A DNA stretch of 64,000 nucleotides. Source: Arthrobacter sp. Marseille-P9274 (lineage in GTDB: Bacteria; Actinomycetota; Actinomycetes; Actinomycetales; Micrococcaceae). The stretch lies in contig NZ_CAMPOV010000001.1 in NCBI RefSeq assembly GCF_946892675.1, forward strand, positions 1 through 64,000, read 5' to 3'. How positions within the stretch are numbered: the first letter of the stretch is position 1; every line of letters begins with the position of its first letter. The notes under the pieces are model-generated. The model had not been told where the DNA came from and searched no databases. It saw nothing but the letters and a program-made list of their open reading frames with translations. The position numbers and the translations under genes were made by a program. Of this stretch, positions 21,169-30,409 are shown piece by piece.

Positions 21169-24100
21169 CTAACACCGGGGCATGCCGGCTGGCTGCCCAC
21201 CGTTCAGGTGCCGGCTTGTCCCGGACTCCCGGACATGGTCGCCGCGGATAAGCAGCCCGTTATTGATGCCGCGGCTTCCCGACTGCTGGTAGTACCAGCG
21301 GTTACTGCCCGAGACGATATAGCAGGTCGAAGTGATCGAGTCGCCCGGGTAGCTCCAGTGGTTGCCGTCGCAATCGCCTGGACCGTCGTAGTTCTGGCCG
21401 AGACTGTTCCGGAATTCCATGCAGGTCCGTGTCTCCAGAGTGGTGCCGCTGCCGCCGACGCTCAAATCCCACTGCGTCTTCGGCTTGGGCTGGGGCTTAC
21501 TGCCGGCGCGAGCCGATGCCGACGCTTCGGCTCCGAACGTCCCCCGGGTGTTGGCTGCCCTCACCTTGATGCTGTGGGACGAGTCGTGAGCGACATTGAG
21601 GGTACGACTGCCGGAACCGATGGCCACGTTTTCCCAGCCCTTGCCATCGATGTTGATCTGCAGTTTCGCTACGTCATGAGTTGCGGTGTTGGGCGGTCCC
21701 CACCTCAGGGTGACCTGCGGGTTGGTGGTCTCGCCGCTCTGGCCCTGTCCCGAGGCACTGGGCGTCCCGGGCGCGCCGTACGGGTTGGCCGCGTTGGAGC
21801 GCGCGCTGGGGGCGCTGTTGTAGGACGCCCCGTCGCTGTTGGCCACGGCCGTGACCTGCGCGGTGAGGTTGGTGCCGTTGGCGAAGCCGGAGACGGTCTG
21901 GCCGCTGTTGATCGCCATCGAGCGGCCGTCGCTGAACGTGGCCCGGTAGCTGACCTCGCCGGCGCGGGCGCCATTGCGTTGGGCCGCCGTGAGCTGGTCG
22001 AAGCTGACCGTCACGGACCGTCCGGCGCCGCCGGTGTTCGCTTCCTTCAGCGAGACCGACGTCGGGGCTTCCGGTGCGCCGACGGCACGCCGCGCGTTGG
22101 ACTGCGGACTGGCCTCCCCGTCGCCGGCCTTGTTCCGGGCCGTGACGGTGTAGGTGTAGTCGGTCTCCGAGTTCGGCGCCGTGATGGTCTGCGACGTCCC
22201 GGTGACGGGCGGGAGGGTGCGCTTGAGGCTTCCGCCCTGGTACTCCCGCACGGTGTAGTCATTGATCTCGCCGCCGTTGTTGTCCGGGGCGGACCAGCTG
22301 ACCTTCAGCTGGCTCTGGTTCCCGACGGACTCCACCCGCTCGGTGGTCGGCGCGCCGGCCGCGGCCGGCGGACCGGCCGGGACCTCGGCGGCCGAGTAGG
22401 CGCTGAATTCGCTGGGCTCGGGTGCCTTGTTGTGGGCCTGGACCCGCACCGTGTAGGCCTGCCCGTTCTCCAGCCCCTCCCACTTGTAGGAGGTGCCGGT
22501 CAGCCCGGACTTCTGCAGCTGCCCGCTAGGCGGCGCCGGCGAAATCTCCAGGGTGTACGACTCGATGGCGGACCCGTTGTTCACCGGCGGCTCCCACGAG
22601 ACGTCCAGCGCCTTGTCACCGAACTTCAGCTGCGGGGCCCCCGGCGTCTCCGGTCGGACGTCCGGCCGCGCGACGGCGGATTCGGCGGACGGGTCGGACT
22701 CCCCAACTCCGTTCACGGCGACGACGCTGAAGGTGTATTCGCGGTCGTTGACCAGACCGGTCAGCGTGCAGGTGGTGCTGCGGCATTCCTGGCTGAAGCC
22801 GCCGGTCCCGGTGACGCGGTAGGCGGTGATCGGCTCGCCGTTGTCCGGCGGCGCGCCCCAGGAGAGCACCACGGTCTCGTCGCGGACCGAATCCACCAGC
22901 GGCGTGGTCGGCGCCTCGGGCCGCCCCTTCACCACCAGCGACACGGTGCCGGTCGCCTGCCGGGAGCCTTCCTGCGTCTTGTCCTGCACCGTGTATTCCA
23001 CGGTCATCGTGCCGGAGAAGTCCGCACCGGGGGTAACGACGACGGCGTCCCCGTCCACGCGCGCGGTCCCTCCCGCGCCTGCCGTCGCGCTCATGATCTC
23101 CAGCGGGGTCTCCGGGAACGGGTTCACGTCGTTCGCCAGCACCGGCACCGTGACCGGCTCGCCCTGCACCGCGTCCGGAACCTCGTCGTCGTTCGCCACC
23201 GGCAGCGGCCGGGTGGACGCCAGGGCCGAGACGGCCACCCGGCTCATCACCTTGTCCGACCGCCCGTCCGTGACGGAGACGTTGACCGCACCGGAGGCTC
23301 CGGTCTCCACCTCGGCGCCGGCCGACACCCGCAGCACGCTGCCGTCCAGTCTGACGTCGAAGCCTTCGGGCGCCCCGCCCTCCAGCGCGAACTCGAGCTT
23401 CTCGACATCCTCCGGGTTGGCGTCCGTCGCCAGCGGCCGCAGGTCGTACGACACCGCGTCCTCGCCCTTGGCCACCTCGACCGCGCCGGTGGTGAACTCG
23501 GGCGCGACGTTCTTCTCCGGCCCGGGGATCACGTTCGTCATGACGGTCAGCGTCGACTTCAGGCCTTCCGGATCGTCCGGCCCGGAGCCATCCGTCACCT
23601 CGAAGGTGATGGAGCCGCGCCCGGCGTAGTCCTCGGCGGCGGCATAGCGCAGCGTCGAATCGCCCGCCACCCACTCGCGGTCGGCGGTGCCGATGGCCCG
23701 GACCTTCTCCACCTCGGTAATCCGCGGCGTGCGGCCGTCCCGCACCTCGACCCGGTCGCGCAGGTCGATGGTGACTTCCTCGCCCGCCACGACGTCCACC
23801 GGCGTGGTGTCCGACAGCGTCGGGTACTGCTCGCCCAGCGCCGGAACCCACGCCACGGCCGTGGCCTGCAGCCCGTCCACGTCCCGCACCGTGTAGGGAA
23901 TCAGCTGCGCGCTCTCCGTCAGCTCTACGCGCAGCTGCCCGCCCGAGGTAACGGACGCCGTCGGATAGTCCCCGTTGACCAGGACCTTCATCTCCTCGGC
24001 CACGCCGTCCGGATCCTCGTCGTTTTCCAGCACCGGCACGTCGACGGCGGTCCGGCCCTTCGTCTCCGCTGGCTCCACCCGGTCGTCCCGGGCCACGGGT

Positions 24101-27100
24101 GCCAGCAGCGGCGCATCCCTGCGCACCTCGGCGGTCACCGTTCCCACCGCCGAGCCGCCCCGGCCGTCGCCCACGGTGTAGCGTACGTTGACGGTGCCGT
24201 CCTCGTCGGGCGTGGTGAACCGGATCCGGCCCTTGTCCGCGGCCGCCTCCAGCGACTCCGGCTCGCCCACCACGCGGTTGCCGTCCAGCCTCAGCATGTC
24301 CCCGTCGGGATCCGAATCGTTCTTCAGGACGTCGATGGCGACGGAGCGGCCCGGCTGGATGACGATGCCGTCATCCAGCGCCACCGGATTCTGGTTGTTC
24401 TCCGCCTTAGGTGCGATCCCGACCAGGACCGTGCCCGTGTTCTCGGCACCCAGCCGGTCCTTCACCACGTAGGTGAACGAGTCCGTGCCGGCGCCCTGGG
24501 CCGATGCCGTGAAGTCGATGTAGTTGGGCCCGGCGACCGCGGCGCCCTGTTCCGGCGCCCGTCCGATCCCGTGCAGGAAGACCGAATCGCCGTCCGGGTC
24601 GATCCCGTCCAGCGGCACGGGGATCCGCACCGTCGATCCGGCGATCACCCGCGCTTCCAGGTTTTTCGGTGCCGGCTGCGAGTTCGACTCGTCATCGCGC
24701 GGCAGGATGTTGATCCGGATCTCGGCCGAATCCTTCTGGCCCGCGGAATCCACCACCTCGTACACCGCATACACGGTCTTCGCCGTCGGTCCCGCGATGA
24801 AGCGCACCGCATTCTCGGCCGTGAAGATCCCGCCGTCCGCCTTGTCCACGGTCTCGGCCAGTTCCGGCAGCAGGGTGATGTCGTCGCCGTTGGGGTGGGT
24901 GTCGTTGCCCAGCACATCCACGGTCACCACATCCCCGGCCCGCACCGTCGCCGTGTCGTTCTCGGCCTGCGGCGGCAGCAGCTTGTCCGGTCCCCTGACG
25001 GACACGATGCTGACCTCGCCGGTCGCCGACGCGAAGCCGTTGGACACCGTGTACTTGATGCTGATCTGCTGGTTCAGCCCCTTGACGTCGGTGATCCGCA
25101 TGATGCTGTGGTTGAGCACCTCCACGCTGACGGCGTCGCCTGAGCCAGTCTCCACGCCCTGGACCACGAGCACACCGCCTGCCGGGTCGGCGTCGTTGGC
25201 CAGCACGTCCACCAGCACCTGCCCGTTCTGCGGCAGCATGGCCACGTCACGCACCGCCACCGGCGCGCCCTCGCTGGCGGAAGCACCGACGTCGACCCTC
25301 GCCAGTCCGGTCGAGCTGGCCGGGCCGTTGGTCACCACGTAGGTGAGGTAGTAGGTGCCGGGGGTATCGGAACTGAACTTGATGGTCCCGGCGTCGTAGT
25401 CCGGGACGACCTCGGCCTTGCCGACCGCGTCCGCCTTCGCCAGGCGCAGCCGGCCGCCGTTGGGATCGAGGTCGTTCTTCAGCGGTGTGACCTGGATTTG
25501 CTGCCCGGCGGTGGTGAAAAAGTGGTCCGCGTTCGCGACCGGTGCCAGCGCCCCGGGCGGGCGAACGTCCACGGTGATTTCGCCGTCGACCGTGTCAGTG
25601 CCGTCCGAGACCTGGATGGCCACCTTCTTCTTGCCGGAGGTCTTGCCCACGTCCTGGAAGGTCAGAAGCCCGTCCGGCCTGGTCCGCACCAGGTCCCCGT
25701 CCGCCGTGTTCTCCGCGCCGACCAGGAACAGGTCATCGCCGTCCGGATCCCGCCAGTCGGTCAGGACGTTCTGGCTGATTTCCTTGCCCTGCTCCAGCAG
25801 GATCGTGGTCTTGCGCTTGGCCTGCGGCGGCTCGTTGCTGCCGTCGGCACGCACGGTGATGGACACCGTTGCGGTGTCCTTGCCGCCGCGGCCGTCGTTG
25901 ACCTCGTACTCGAAGCTGTGCCGGCCGGGCGACGCGCCGGCGTCCACCACGATCTGCAGGCCGGTCTTGTCGTAGATGCTCTGCACCTCGCCGACCGAGG
26001 GCTGGTCTCCAGCCAGCGAGGCGGTGAGCACGTCGCCGTCGGGGTCGGAGTCGTTGTCCAGGATCGCCAGCGTCGTGGTCCGTCCCGCGCGCACGCCGAA
26101 CTGGTCGTCCTGCGCCACCGGCGGCCGGTTCTCCTTGGTGCGGTCCGGCAGCGTGTTGATCGGATTCTCGTCCGCCGAGTCCTCGTCCTCTTCTTCGCTC
26201 TCCTGCTCCGGCGGAATCAGGTCGCTCCAGTTGTCCACCAGCTGCATGTTCTCCAGCACCAGCCAGACGTTGCCGGCGTTCACGTCATTGAGGACGACGA
26301 CGTCGCGGTTCACCCGGAACACCAGCTCGGCGTTGGAGCCGATCCCCTTGATCTCCTGCGCCAGGTCATCCGACGGGAGCTCGCAGTCGCGGATGTAGTG
26401 TGCAGAGCCGGCCCACGCGGCGTGCAGGCAGCCGTTCAGCTGGACCGGCGCAGCCGGCACGCCGGGCGCCTCCAGGCTGGTCCGGGTCGCGTCCGAACCG
26501 TCCAGCGGCTGCGTGATCAGCTCCGTCTCCGTGGCGATCACCGCGAATCCGCTGGCGGCGCCGGACTGCTGCAGCTTCGCCCCGCGCACCTCGCCGAGCC
26601 CGACCGTCTTGCCGCCGGGCAGGAACAGCGTGCCGGACTCGGCATCCAGCACCACGGCCTTGTCGCCCACTGCGGCGATCTGCAGGTCTCCGGCCTTGTC
26701 GAGGTTCTCCGCGCCGTCCTTGCCAACCTGCTCCGGCACGCCCTCGGCGTTGACGCGGTAGGTGTAGACCTCCTTGGACTCCGGGTTGGCGACGACGACC
26801 GTGTCGTCCGGCGCCACCGCGGCCACCGCGCCCTTGGCACCGGCCAGCACTGGTTCCGCGGTCTCTTCGCTGAAGGATCCCAGGTCGGCAGCGGCGCTGA
26901 TGAAGACCTGGCCCTTGACCCTGTCCGTGATCGCGATCTGTTCTTCGCCGAACGCAACGTCGGCGCTGCCGGGAAGCTGCTGCTCGGCGTCCCTGGACAT
27001 CTCGGCCACGTCCACCGGGGAGAGCATGGCCTGGTCCAGGTTTTCCATGAAGACGGTGGACTCGTCCTGGAGCACGTCGAAGCCGGCGCTGTTCGCCACG

Positions 27101-27327
27101 AAGCCGCCGTCGAGCGTCTTCGACTGGTAGTTGAGGTGGCCCACCAGGCCGGCGCCGTTGTTCGTGACCCAGACGCCGCCGTCGTTCAAATCTACGTCCG
27201 CGGTCGGGAAGCCCTCATAGAACAGGGCCCCGCCCACCACCAGGGCGCTGGCCACGGAAAACGTCGTCGTCGAAGCCAGTGCCCGCTTCCGCCGGCCCTG
27301 CCCAAACAATCCGCTGCCCCAAGCCAT
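21169..27327 (-). CDS. Giant membrane-anchored Ig-like/Fn3 surface protein 2
   Basis: The product is 2,052 aa, from ATG at 27327 with AGGGA six bases upstream. It is a full-length paralogue of the next gene: same signal anchor (about 16-38), same N-terminal domain (DVDLNDGGVWVTN, GLVGHLNYQS, DQ, GNVWLV), an acidic linker (ESEEEDEDSADE), about 11 cadherin/Ig-like repeats and several fibronectin III domains. The last 100 residues differ completely from paralogue 1. They are Gly/Ser/Tyr-rich with cysteines in TRTCMEF, PGDCDGN, STCYIV and the terminal MPRC, so probably a small disulfide-stabilised domain. The shared stalk and different tip suggest duplication followed by divergence of the ligand-binding end. 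Confidence 0.88.
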   Translation of the reverse strand: MAWGSGLFGQGRRKRALASTTTFSVASALVVGGALFYEGFPTADVDLNDGGVWVTNNGAGLVGHLNYQSKTLDGGFVANSAGFDVLQDESTVFMENLDQAMLSPVDVAEMSRDAEQQLPGSADVAFGEEQIAITDRVKGQVFISAAADLGSFSEETAEPVLAGAKGAVAAVAPDDTVVVANPESKEVYTYRVNAEGVPEQVGKDGAENLDKAGDLQIAAVGDKAVVLDAESGTLFLPGGKTVGLGEVRGAKLQQSGAASGFAVIATETELITQPLDGSDATRTSLEAPGVPAAPVQLNGCLHAAWAGSAHYIRDCELPSDDLAQEIKGIGSNAELVFRVNRDVVVLNDVNAGNVWLVLENMQLVDNWSDLIPPEQESEEEDEDSADENPINTLPDRTKENRPPVAQDDQFGVRAGRTTTLAILDNDSDPDGDVLTASLAGDQPSVGEVQSIYDKTGLQIVVDAGASPGRHSFEYEVNDGRGGKDTATVSITVRADGSNEPPQAKRKTTILLEQGKEISQNVLTDWRDPDGDDLFLVGAENTADGDLVRTRPDGLLTFQDVGKTSGKKKVAIQVSDGTDTVDGEITVDVRPPGALAPVANADHFFTTAGQQIQVTPLKNDLDPNGGRLRLAKADAVGKAEVVPDYDAGTIKFSSDTPGTYYLTYVVTNGPASSTGLARVDVGASASEGAPVAVRDVAMLPQNGQVLVDVLANDADPAGGVLVVQGVETGSGDAVSVEVLNHSIMRITDVKGLNQQISIKYTVSNGFASATGEVSIVSVRGPDKLLPPQAENDTATVRAGDVVTVDVLGNDTHPNGDDITLLPELAETVDKADGGIFTAENAVRFIAGPTAKTVYAVYEVVDSAGQKDSAEIRINILPRDDESNSQPAPKNLEARVIAGSTVRIPVPLDGIDPDGDSVFLHGIGRAPEQGAAVAGPNYIDFTASAQGAGTDSFTYVVKDRLGAENTGTVLVGIAPKAENNQNPVALDDGIVIQPGRSVAIDVLKNDSDPDGDMLRLDGNRVVGEPESLEAAADKGRIRFTTPDEDGTVNVRYTVGDGRGGSAVGTVTAEVRRDAPLLAPVARDDRVEPAETKGRTAVDVPVLENDEDPDGVAEEMKVLVNGDYPTASVTSGGQLRVELTESAQLIPYTVRDVDGLQATAVAWVPALGEQYPTLSDTTPVDVVAGEEVTIDLRDRVEVRDGRTPRITEVEKVRAIGTADREWVAGDSTLRYAAAEDYAGRGSITFEVTDGSGPDDPEGLKSTLTVMTNVIPGPEKNVAPEFTTGAVEVAKGEDAVSYDLRPLATDANPEDVEKLEFALEGGAPEGFDVRLDGSVLRVSAGAEVETGASGAVNVSVTDGRSDKVMSRVAVSALASTRPLPVANDDEVPDAVQGEPVTVPVLANDVNPFPETPLEIMSATAGAGGTARVDGDAVVVTPGADFSGTMTVEYTVQDKTQEGSRQATGTVSLVVKGRPEAPTTPLVDSVRDETVVLSWGAPPDNGEPITAYRVTGTGGFSQECRSTTCTLTGLVNDREYTFSVVAVNGVGESDPSAESAVARPDVRPETPGAPQLKFGDKALDVSWEPPVNNGSAIESYTLEISPAPPSGQLQKSGLTGTSYKWEGLENGQAYTVRVQAHNKAPEPSEFSAYSAAEVPAGPPAAAGAPTTERVESVGNQSQLKVSWSAPDNNGGEINDYTVREYQGGSLKRTLPPVTGTSQTITAPNSETDYTYTVTARNKAGDGEASPQSNARRAVGAPEAPTSVSLKEANTGGAGRSVTVSFDQLTAAQRNGARAGEVSYRATFSDGRSMAINSGQTVSGFANGTNLTAQVTAVANSDGASYNSAPSARSNAANPYGAPGTPSASGQGQSGETTNPQVTLRWGPPNTATHDVAKLQINIDGKGWENVAIGSGSRTLNVAHDSSHSIKVRAANTRGTFGAEASASARAGSKPQPKPKTQWDLSVGGSGTTLETRTCMEFRNSLGQNYDGPGDCDGNHWSYPGDSITSTCYIVSGSNRWYYQQSGSRGINNGLLIRGDHVRESGTSRHLNGGQPAGMPRC

Positions 27328-27514
27328 GTATTTCCCTGTGTGCTGCCGTGGCGCACGGCAGCCCGGCGGGGCCCGCGCGCAATGGTGGTGAGTGATCCGC
27401 CTACGACTATTTCACGTTTCACCCGCGCCGGTAAACCGGCCCGCGTGGGGACAACTGCCCATGGCCGACGCCCCCGGCGGGCCGCGCCGCCCCGGTTCGG
27501 GAGGGGCGCCGGGG

Positions 27515-28657
27515 TCAGTCCACTACGAGGCCGGTGCCCCGGCCGTGCGCCACGGTCACCGGATGGATTTCGCCGAACCCGCGGATGGTGCGCACCTTCT
27601 GCGGCATCAGGACAAAGCGATCGTCCCCGGCCAGCGTGGCGGCTGTGGTGGAATCCACCAGCACGGTGCCCGGCTCGGCGAGCGAGGTCAGCCGCGAGGC
27701 CAGGTTGACCGTGGGGCCGTAGATGTCGCCGAGGCGGGAGACGATGCCGCCCCACACCATGCCCACCCGGGCCGACGGCAGCAGGTCGTCGTCCGCCATC
27801 GCCTTGGCCAGCGCCAGCGAGATTTCCGCGCCGGCGTGCGGGGTCGAGGCGAGGTAGAGGACTTCGTCGCCGACGGTCTTGACCAGCCGGCCGCCGCCGA
27901 CGGAGATGATCTCGGCGCAGCGGTTCTCGAAGCGCTGCACCAGCTGGGCCAGCGTCTTCTCGTTCATCTGGCGCGACAGGCTGGTGTAGGAGACGAGGTC
28001 CGCGAAGCCGACCGCGCGCAGCAACGGCAAGGAATCGTCGTCGTGCTCTCCGGCCGCACCCAGCCCCGCCTCGGCGCGCACGGTCAGCCGCGCCACGCCG
28101 GCGTTCAGCTGCCGCCGCCAGGAATACAGCAGCACCTTCTCCAGCGGCTCGATCAGGTCCGGCAGCTCGGTGACCAGCCGCTTGCGGGCCTCCGCGTCGG
28201 TAATGCCGAGCTGGTGCACCATTTCCTCCACCAGCGCCTCGACCTGCCAGACGACCATCCGGTCCGTCATCTGGCCGATGGACCGGGTGATGGAGATGGC
28301 CGCCTCCTCGGTCAGCCGCTCTTCCCGGACCAGGTCGATGATGGTGGTCAGCGCCTCCATGTCCGCCTGTGTGAAGGCCACGTCCTCGTCGCCGAGGTTC
28401 GGAAAGCCCAGCGCACGCCACAGCTTGCGCGCGGAGAGCAGCGACACGCCGGCGCCGGCGGCCACCTCGCGGCGGCGCATGGTCCGTTCCGAACCGATCA
28501 GCCGACGTTCCAGGGCTCGGATGGCCTCGCGGTCCACCTTGGCCGGGTTCGGGTCCTCACGGACCGCGTCCTGGGCCGCCTCGACCTCCGCCTGGGGCAC
28601 GATGCGCGGCATGGACAGGGTCAGCGGCTCCGGCTCGTGGTGCTCGCTACTGGTCAT
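27515..28657 (-). CDS. Class III adenylate cyclase with regulatory N-terminal domain
   Basis: The product is 380 aa. Residues about 45-190 form a helical regulatory domain beginning like a MerR-type helix-turn-helix (TMRRREVAAGAGVSLLSARKLWRALGF), resembling the autoinhibitory region of mycobacterial Rv1264-type cyclases. The catalytic domain (about 210-375) has both metal aspartates (VGFADLVSYT and VKTVGDEVLY), the adenine-specifying Lys and Asp (VKTVGDE, LGDIYG) and the transition-state Asn and Arg (VNLASRLTS), so it should be active as a homodimer and make cAMP. The ATG overlaps the stop of the PH-domain gene (ATGA). No membrane segment. In Rv1264 the N-terminal domain senses pH; whether this one does is unknown. 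Confidence 0.9.
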   Translation of the reverse strand: MTSSEHHEPEPLTLSMPRIVPQAEVEAAQDAVREDPNPAKVDREAIRALERRLIGSERTMRRREVAAGAGVSLLSARKLWRALGFPNLGDEDVAFTQADMEALTTIIDLVREERLTEEAAISITRSIGQMTDRMVVWQVEALVEEMVHQLGITDAEARKRLVTELPDLIEPLEKVLLYSWRRQLNAGVARLTVRAEAGLGAAGEHDDDSLPLLRAVGFADLVSYTSLSRQMNEKTLAQLVQRFENRCAEIISVGGGRLVKTVGDEVLYLASTPHAGAEISLALAKAMADDDLLPSARVGMVWGGIVSRLGDIYGPTVNLASRLTSLAEPGTVLVDSTTAATLAGDDRFVLMPQKVRTIRGFGEIHPVTVAHGRGTGLVVD

Positions 28658-29235
28658 CCCGCATTTCCTTCCTCGCCGTACTCGGACTGCTGCAATCTTT
28701 CCATGTCTACTCCATCGAACCGGTCAGGAAATTCCGTGCGCGGCAGGTCTTCGATCGCCCGGACCACCAGCGCCCGGAAGCGCGCCACCTCCGGCACGTC
28801 CGGCAGCCGCCAGAACCGCCCGTAGCCCAGGTCCGCCTCCAGCCGCCCGCTGCGCAGGACCCGCTGGAGCAGGTCCTGCTCGATGCGCACCGAGTAGACG
28901 GCCGCCAGCAGCATCTGCTGCTCGCTCCGCCGCCCCCAGCCGCGCCGGACAATCAGCCGCCGGTTGGTCAGCAGGTAGCGGGTGGACAACCAGCGCAGCA
29001 GCGGCACGACGCACGCCCGCAGCACCAGCAGCACCGCCGACACCAGCACCGCGGCACGCAGCACCGGCAGCCAAGGCGTGATCCACTCCGGCAGGCCCGC
29101 GCGGCTGAGCCAGCCGAGCCCGAACCCCGCGGCGCCGAGCACCGCCAGGAACAGCACGAACGGCCAGAACAGGCGGCGCGCCTGCGTGCGGGCCAGCACG
29201 ATGACGCGCTCGCCGGGATCCAGCTTCAGCCGCAC
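28654..29235 (-). CDS. PH domain-containing membrane protein
   Basis: The product is 193 aa from GTG at 29235. The start MRLKLDPGERVIVLARTQAR and the motif RYLLTNRRLIVRRGWGRRSE are typical of bacterial PH (bPH2/DUF304) proteins. Two hydrophobic segments (about 24-43 and 55-75) precede the PH-like core. Its role is not established for this family. It lies between birA and the cyclase on the same strand, overlapping the latter, so the three may form an operon. Confidence 0.82.
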   Translation of the reverse strand: MRLKLDPGERVIVLARTQARRLFWPFVLFLAVLGAAGFGLGWLSRAGLPEWITPWLPVLRAAVLVSAVLLVLRACVVPLLRWLSTRYLLTNRRLIVRRGWGRRSEQQMLLAAVYSVRIEQDLLQRVLRSGRLEADLGYGRFWRLPDVPEVARFRALVVRAIEDLPRTEFPDRFDGVDMERLQQSEYGEEGNAG

Positions 29236-29271
29236 CGCGGCCCCCGGAACCGGCAGGTCATTGGGGGCAAA

Positions 29272-30159
29272 TCAGGACCCTTCGAGCGGCCGCAGGTGGA
29301 CGACGTCGCCCGCTGCCACCACGTGTTCGGTACCGTCCGCTTCCCGCACCTTCAGGGCGCCGAAGCTGTCCAGGCCGAAGGCCTCGCCGACGATCTCCCG
29401 CCCCTGCGGCAACTGTGCGCGCACCTGCTGCCCCAGCGTCGACATCACCCGCTGCAGCCGGCTGAGAAGGCTGGTTCCGTCGCTCCACTGCGCCTTGGGA
29501 TCCCCGTTCACGTCGCAGAACTGGCGGTACCGCTGTGCGAAGATCCGCAGGTAGGACATGAGCAGGATGTTGCGGTCCGTCGTCGCACCCTTCTCCAGCG
29601 CCACCGACGTGGCGGTGGGCACGGGCAGGTCCTCGGCGCCCATGGTCACGTTAAGTCCGGTGCCAATAACGACGGCGGGCGGCGAGGCATCCCCGTAGCT
29701 CACGATCTGGGCGAGGATGCCGGAGATCTTTTTGCCGCCGATCATCACGTCATTGGGCCATTTCACGGCCGCGTCCAGCTTGGCGTACTCGCCCAGCGCC
29801 TCGGCCAGCGACATCGCCGCCAGCAGCGAGAACCAGGCATAGCTCTGGGTCGGCACCGGGTTGCCGGCATGGTTGAACGGGCGCAGCAGCACGCTGACGA
29901 TCACCGACGAGCGGGGCGGGGCCGTCCACTCGCGGTCCAGGCGGCCCTTGCCGGCGGTCTGCTCCTCGGCCGCCAGGACGCTCAGGTCCGACCAGCCCAC
30001 CTTGTCTGCGGCGGCCTTCTGCCCAATATCGCTGTTGGTCGAGCCCGTGGACTCCACCAGTTCCAGGCGGCGGTAGGGGCCCAGCGGGGCACAGAGCGCA
30101 TCGGTGAGACCCTCATAATCCAGCGCCGGGCGGTCAACATCGGAATAGCTCTGGCTCAT
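29272..30159 (-). CDS. birA: Biotin--protein ligase
   Basis: The product is 295 aa from ATG at 30159; AGGATGG lies five bases upstream, and ATGs at 30168 and 30195 are alternatives. It activates biotin as biotinyl-AMP and transfers it to the carrier lysine of acyl-CoA carboxylase. Diagnostic motifs are [11 protein letters not shown], the biotinyl-AMP loop [33 protein letters not shown] and VIGTGLNV. It lacks the N-terminal DNA-binding domain of E. coli BirA, so it should not be a repressor itself. The gene diverges from the carboxylase beta subunit, and its carrier substrate (K555 of the alpha subunit) is encoded about 8 kb away. Confidence 0.95.
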   Translation of the reverse strand: MSQSYSDVDRPALDYEGLTDALCAPLGPYRRLELVESTGSTNSDIGQKAAADKVGWSDLSVLAAEEQTAGKGRLDREWTAPPRSSVIVSVLLRPFNHAGNPVPTQSYAWFSLLAAMSLAEALGEYAKLDAAVKWPNDVMIGGKKISGILAQIVSYGDASPPAVVIGTGLNVTMGAEDLPVPTATSVALEKGATTDRNILLMSYLRIFAQRYRQFCDVNGDPKAQWSDGTSLLSRLQRVMSTLGQQVRAQLPQGREIVGEAFGLDSFGALKVREADGTEHVVAAGDVVHLRPLEGS

Positions 30160-30249
30160 GTCATCCATCCTACGCAGAGCGGGGGCATTCTCCACCGGGG
30201 CGACGCGGGAGAATCCGAGACGGCTTGAGGAAAATGTCGGCAGCCGAAA

Positions 30250-30266
30250 TTGTAGGATAGCTACAG
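30250..30266. promoter_or_regulatory. Operator-like motif before carboxylase beta gene
   Basis: TTGTAGGATAGCTACAG is an imperfect inverted repeat, TTGTAG-n5-CTACA. The same arrangement occurs at 37536-37554 before the carboxylase alpha gene, where it is perfect. It lies between divergent birA and the beta subunit, about 20 bp upstream of a possible -10 (TAGACT, 30289-30294). A shared regulator of biotin-dependent carboxylation is likely; which one I cannot tell. Confidence 0.6.
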
Positions 30267-30409
30267 CCGGTGGCGCCGCCCTCCTTACTAGACTTGGTGG
30301 AATGACGCCGCCGGCGCCCTGCTTTTTGTGCGAAACCTACTTAAGGGCAGGTCCTCCACCGCCCGGCTGCGCCGGCAATGCAGAACCCGCCCCAGAATCC
30401 GGAGATCCC

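Noticed and set aside
20974-25143. Plus-strand open frame of about 1,390 codons opposite giant protein 2
   Set aside because: Its peptide is His/Arg/Asp-rich and repetitive because it reads the Ig-like repeats backwards. The minus frame has clear domain structure.
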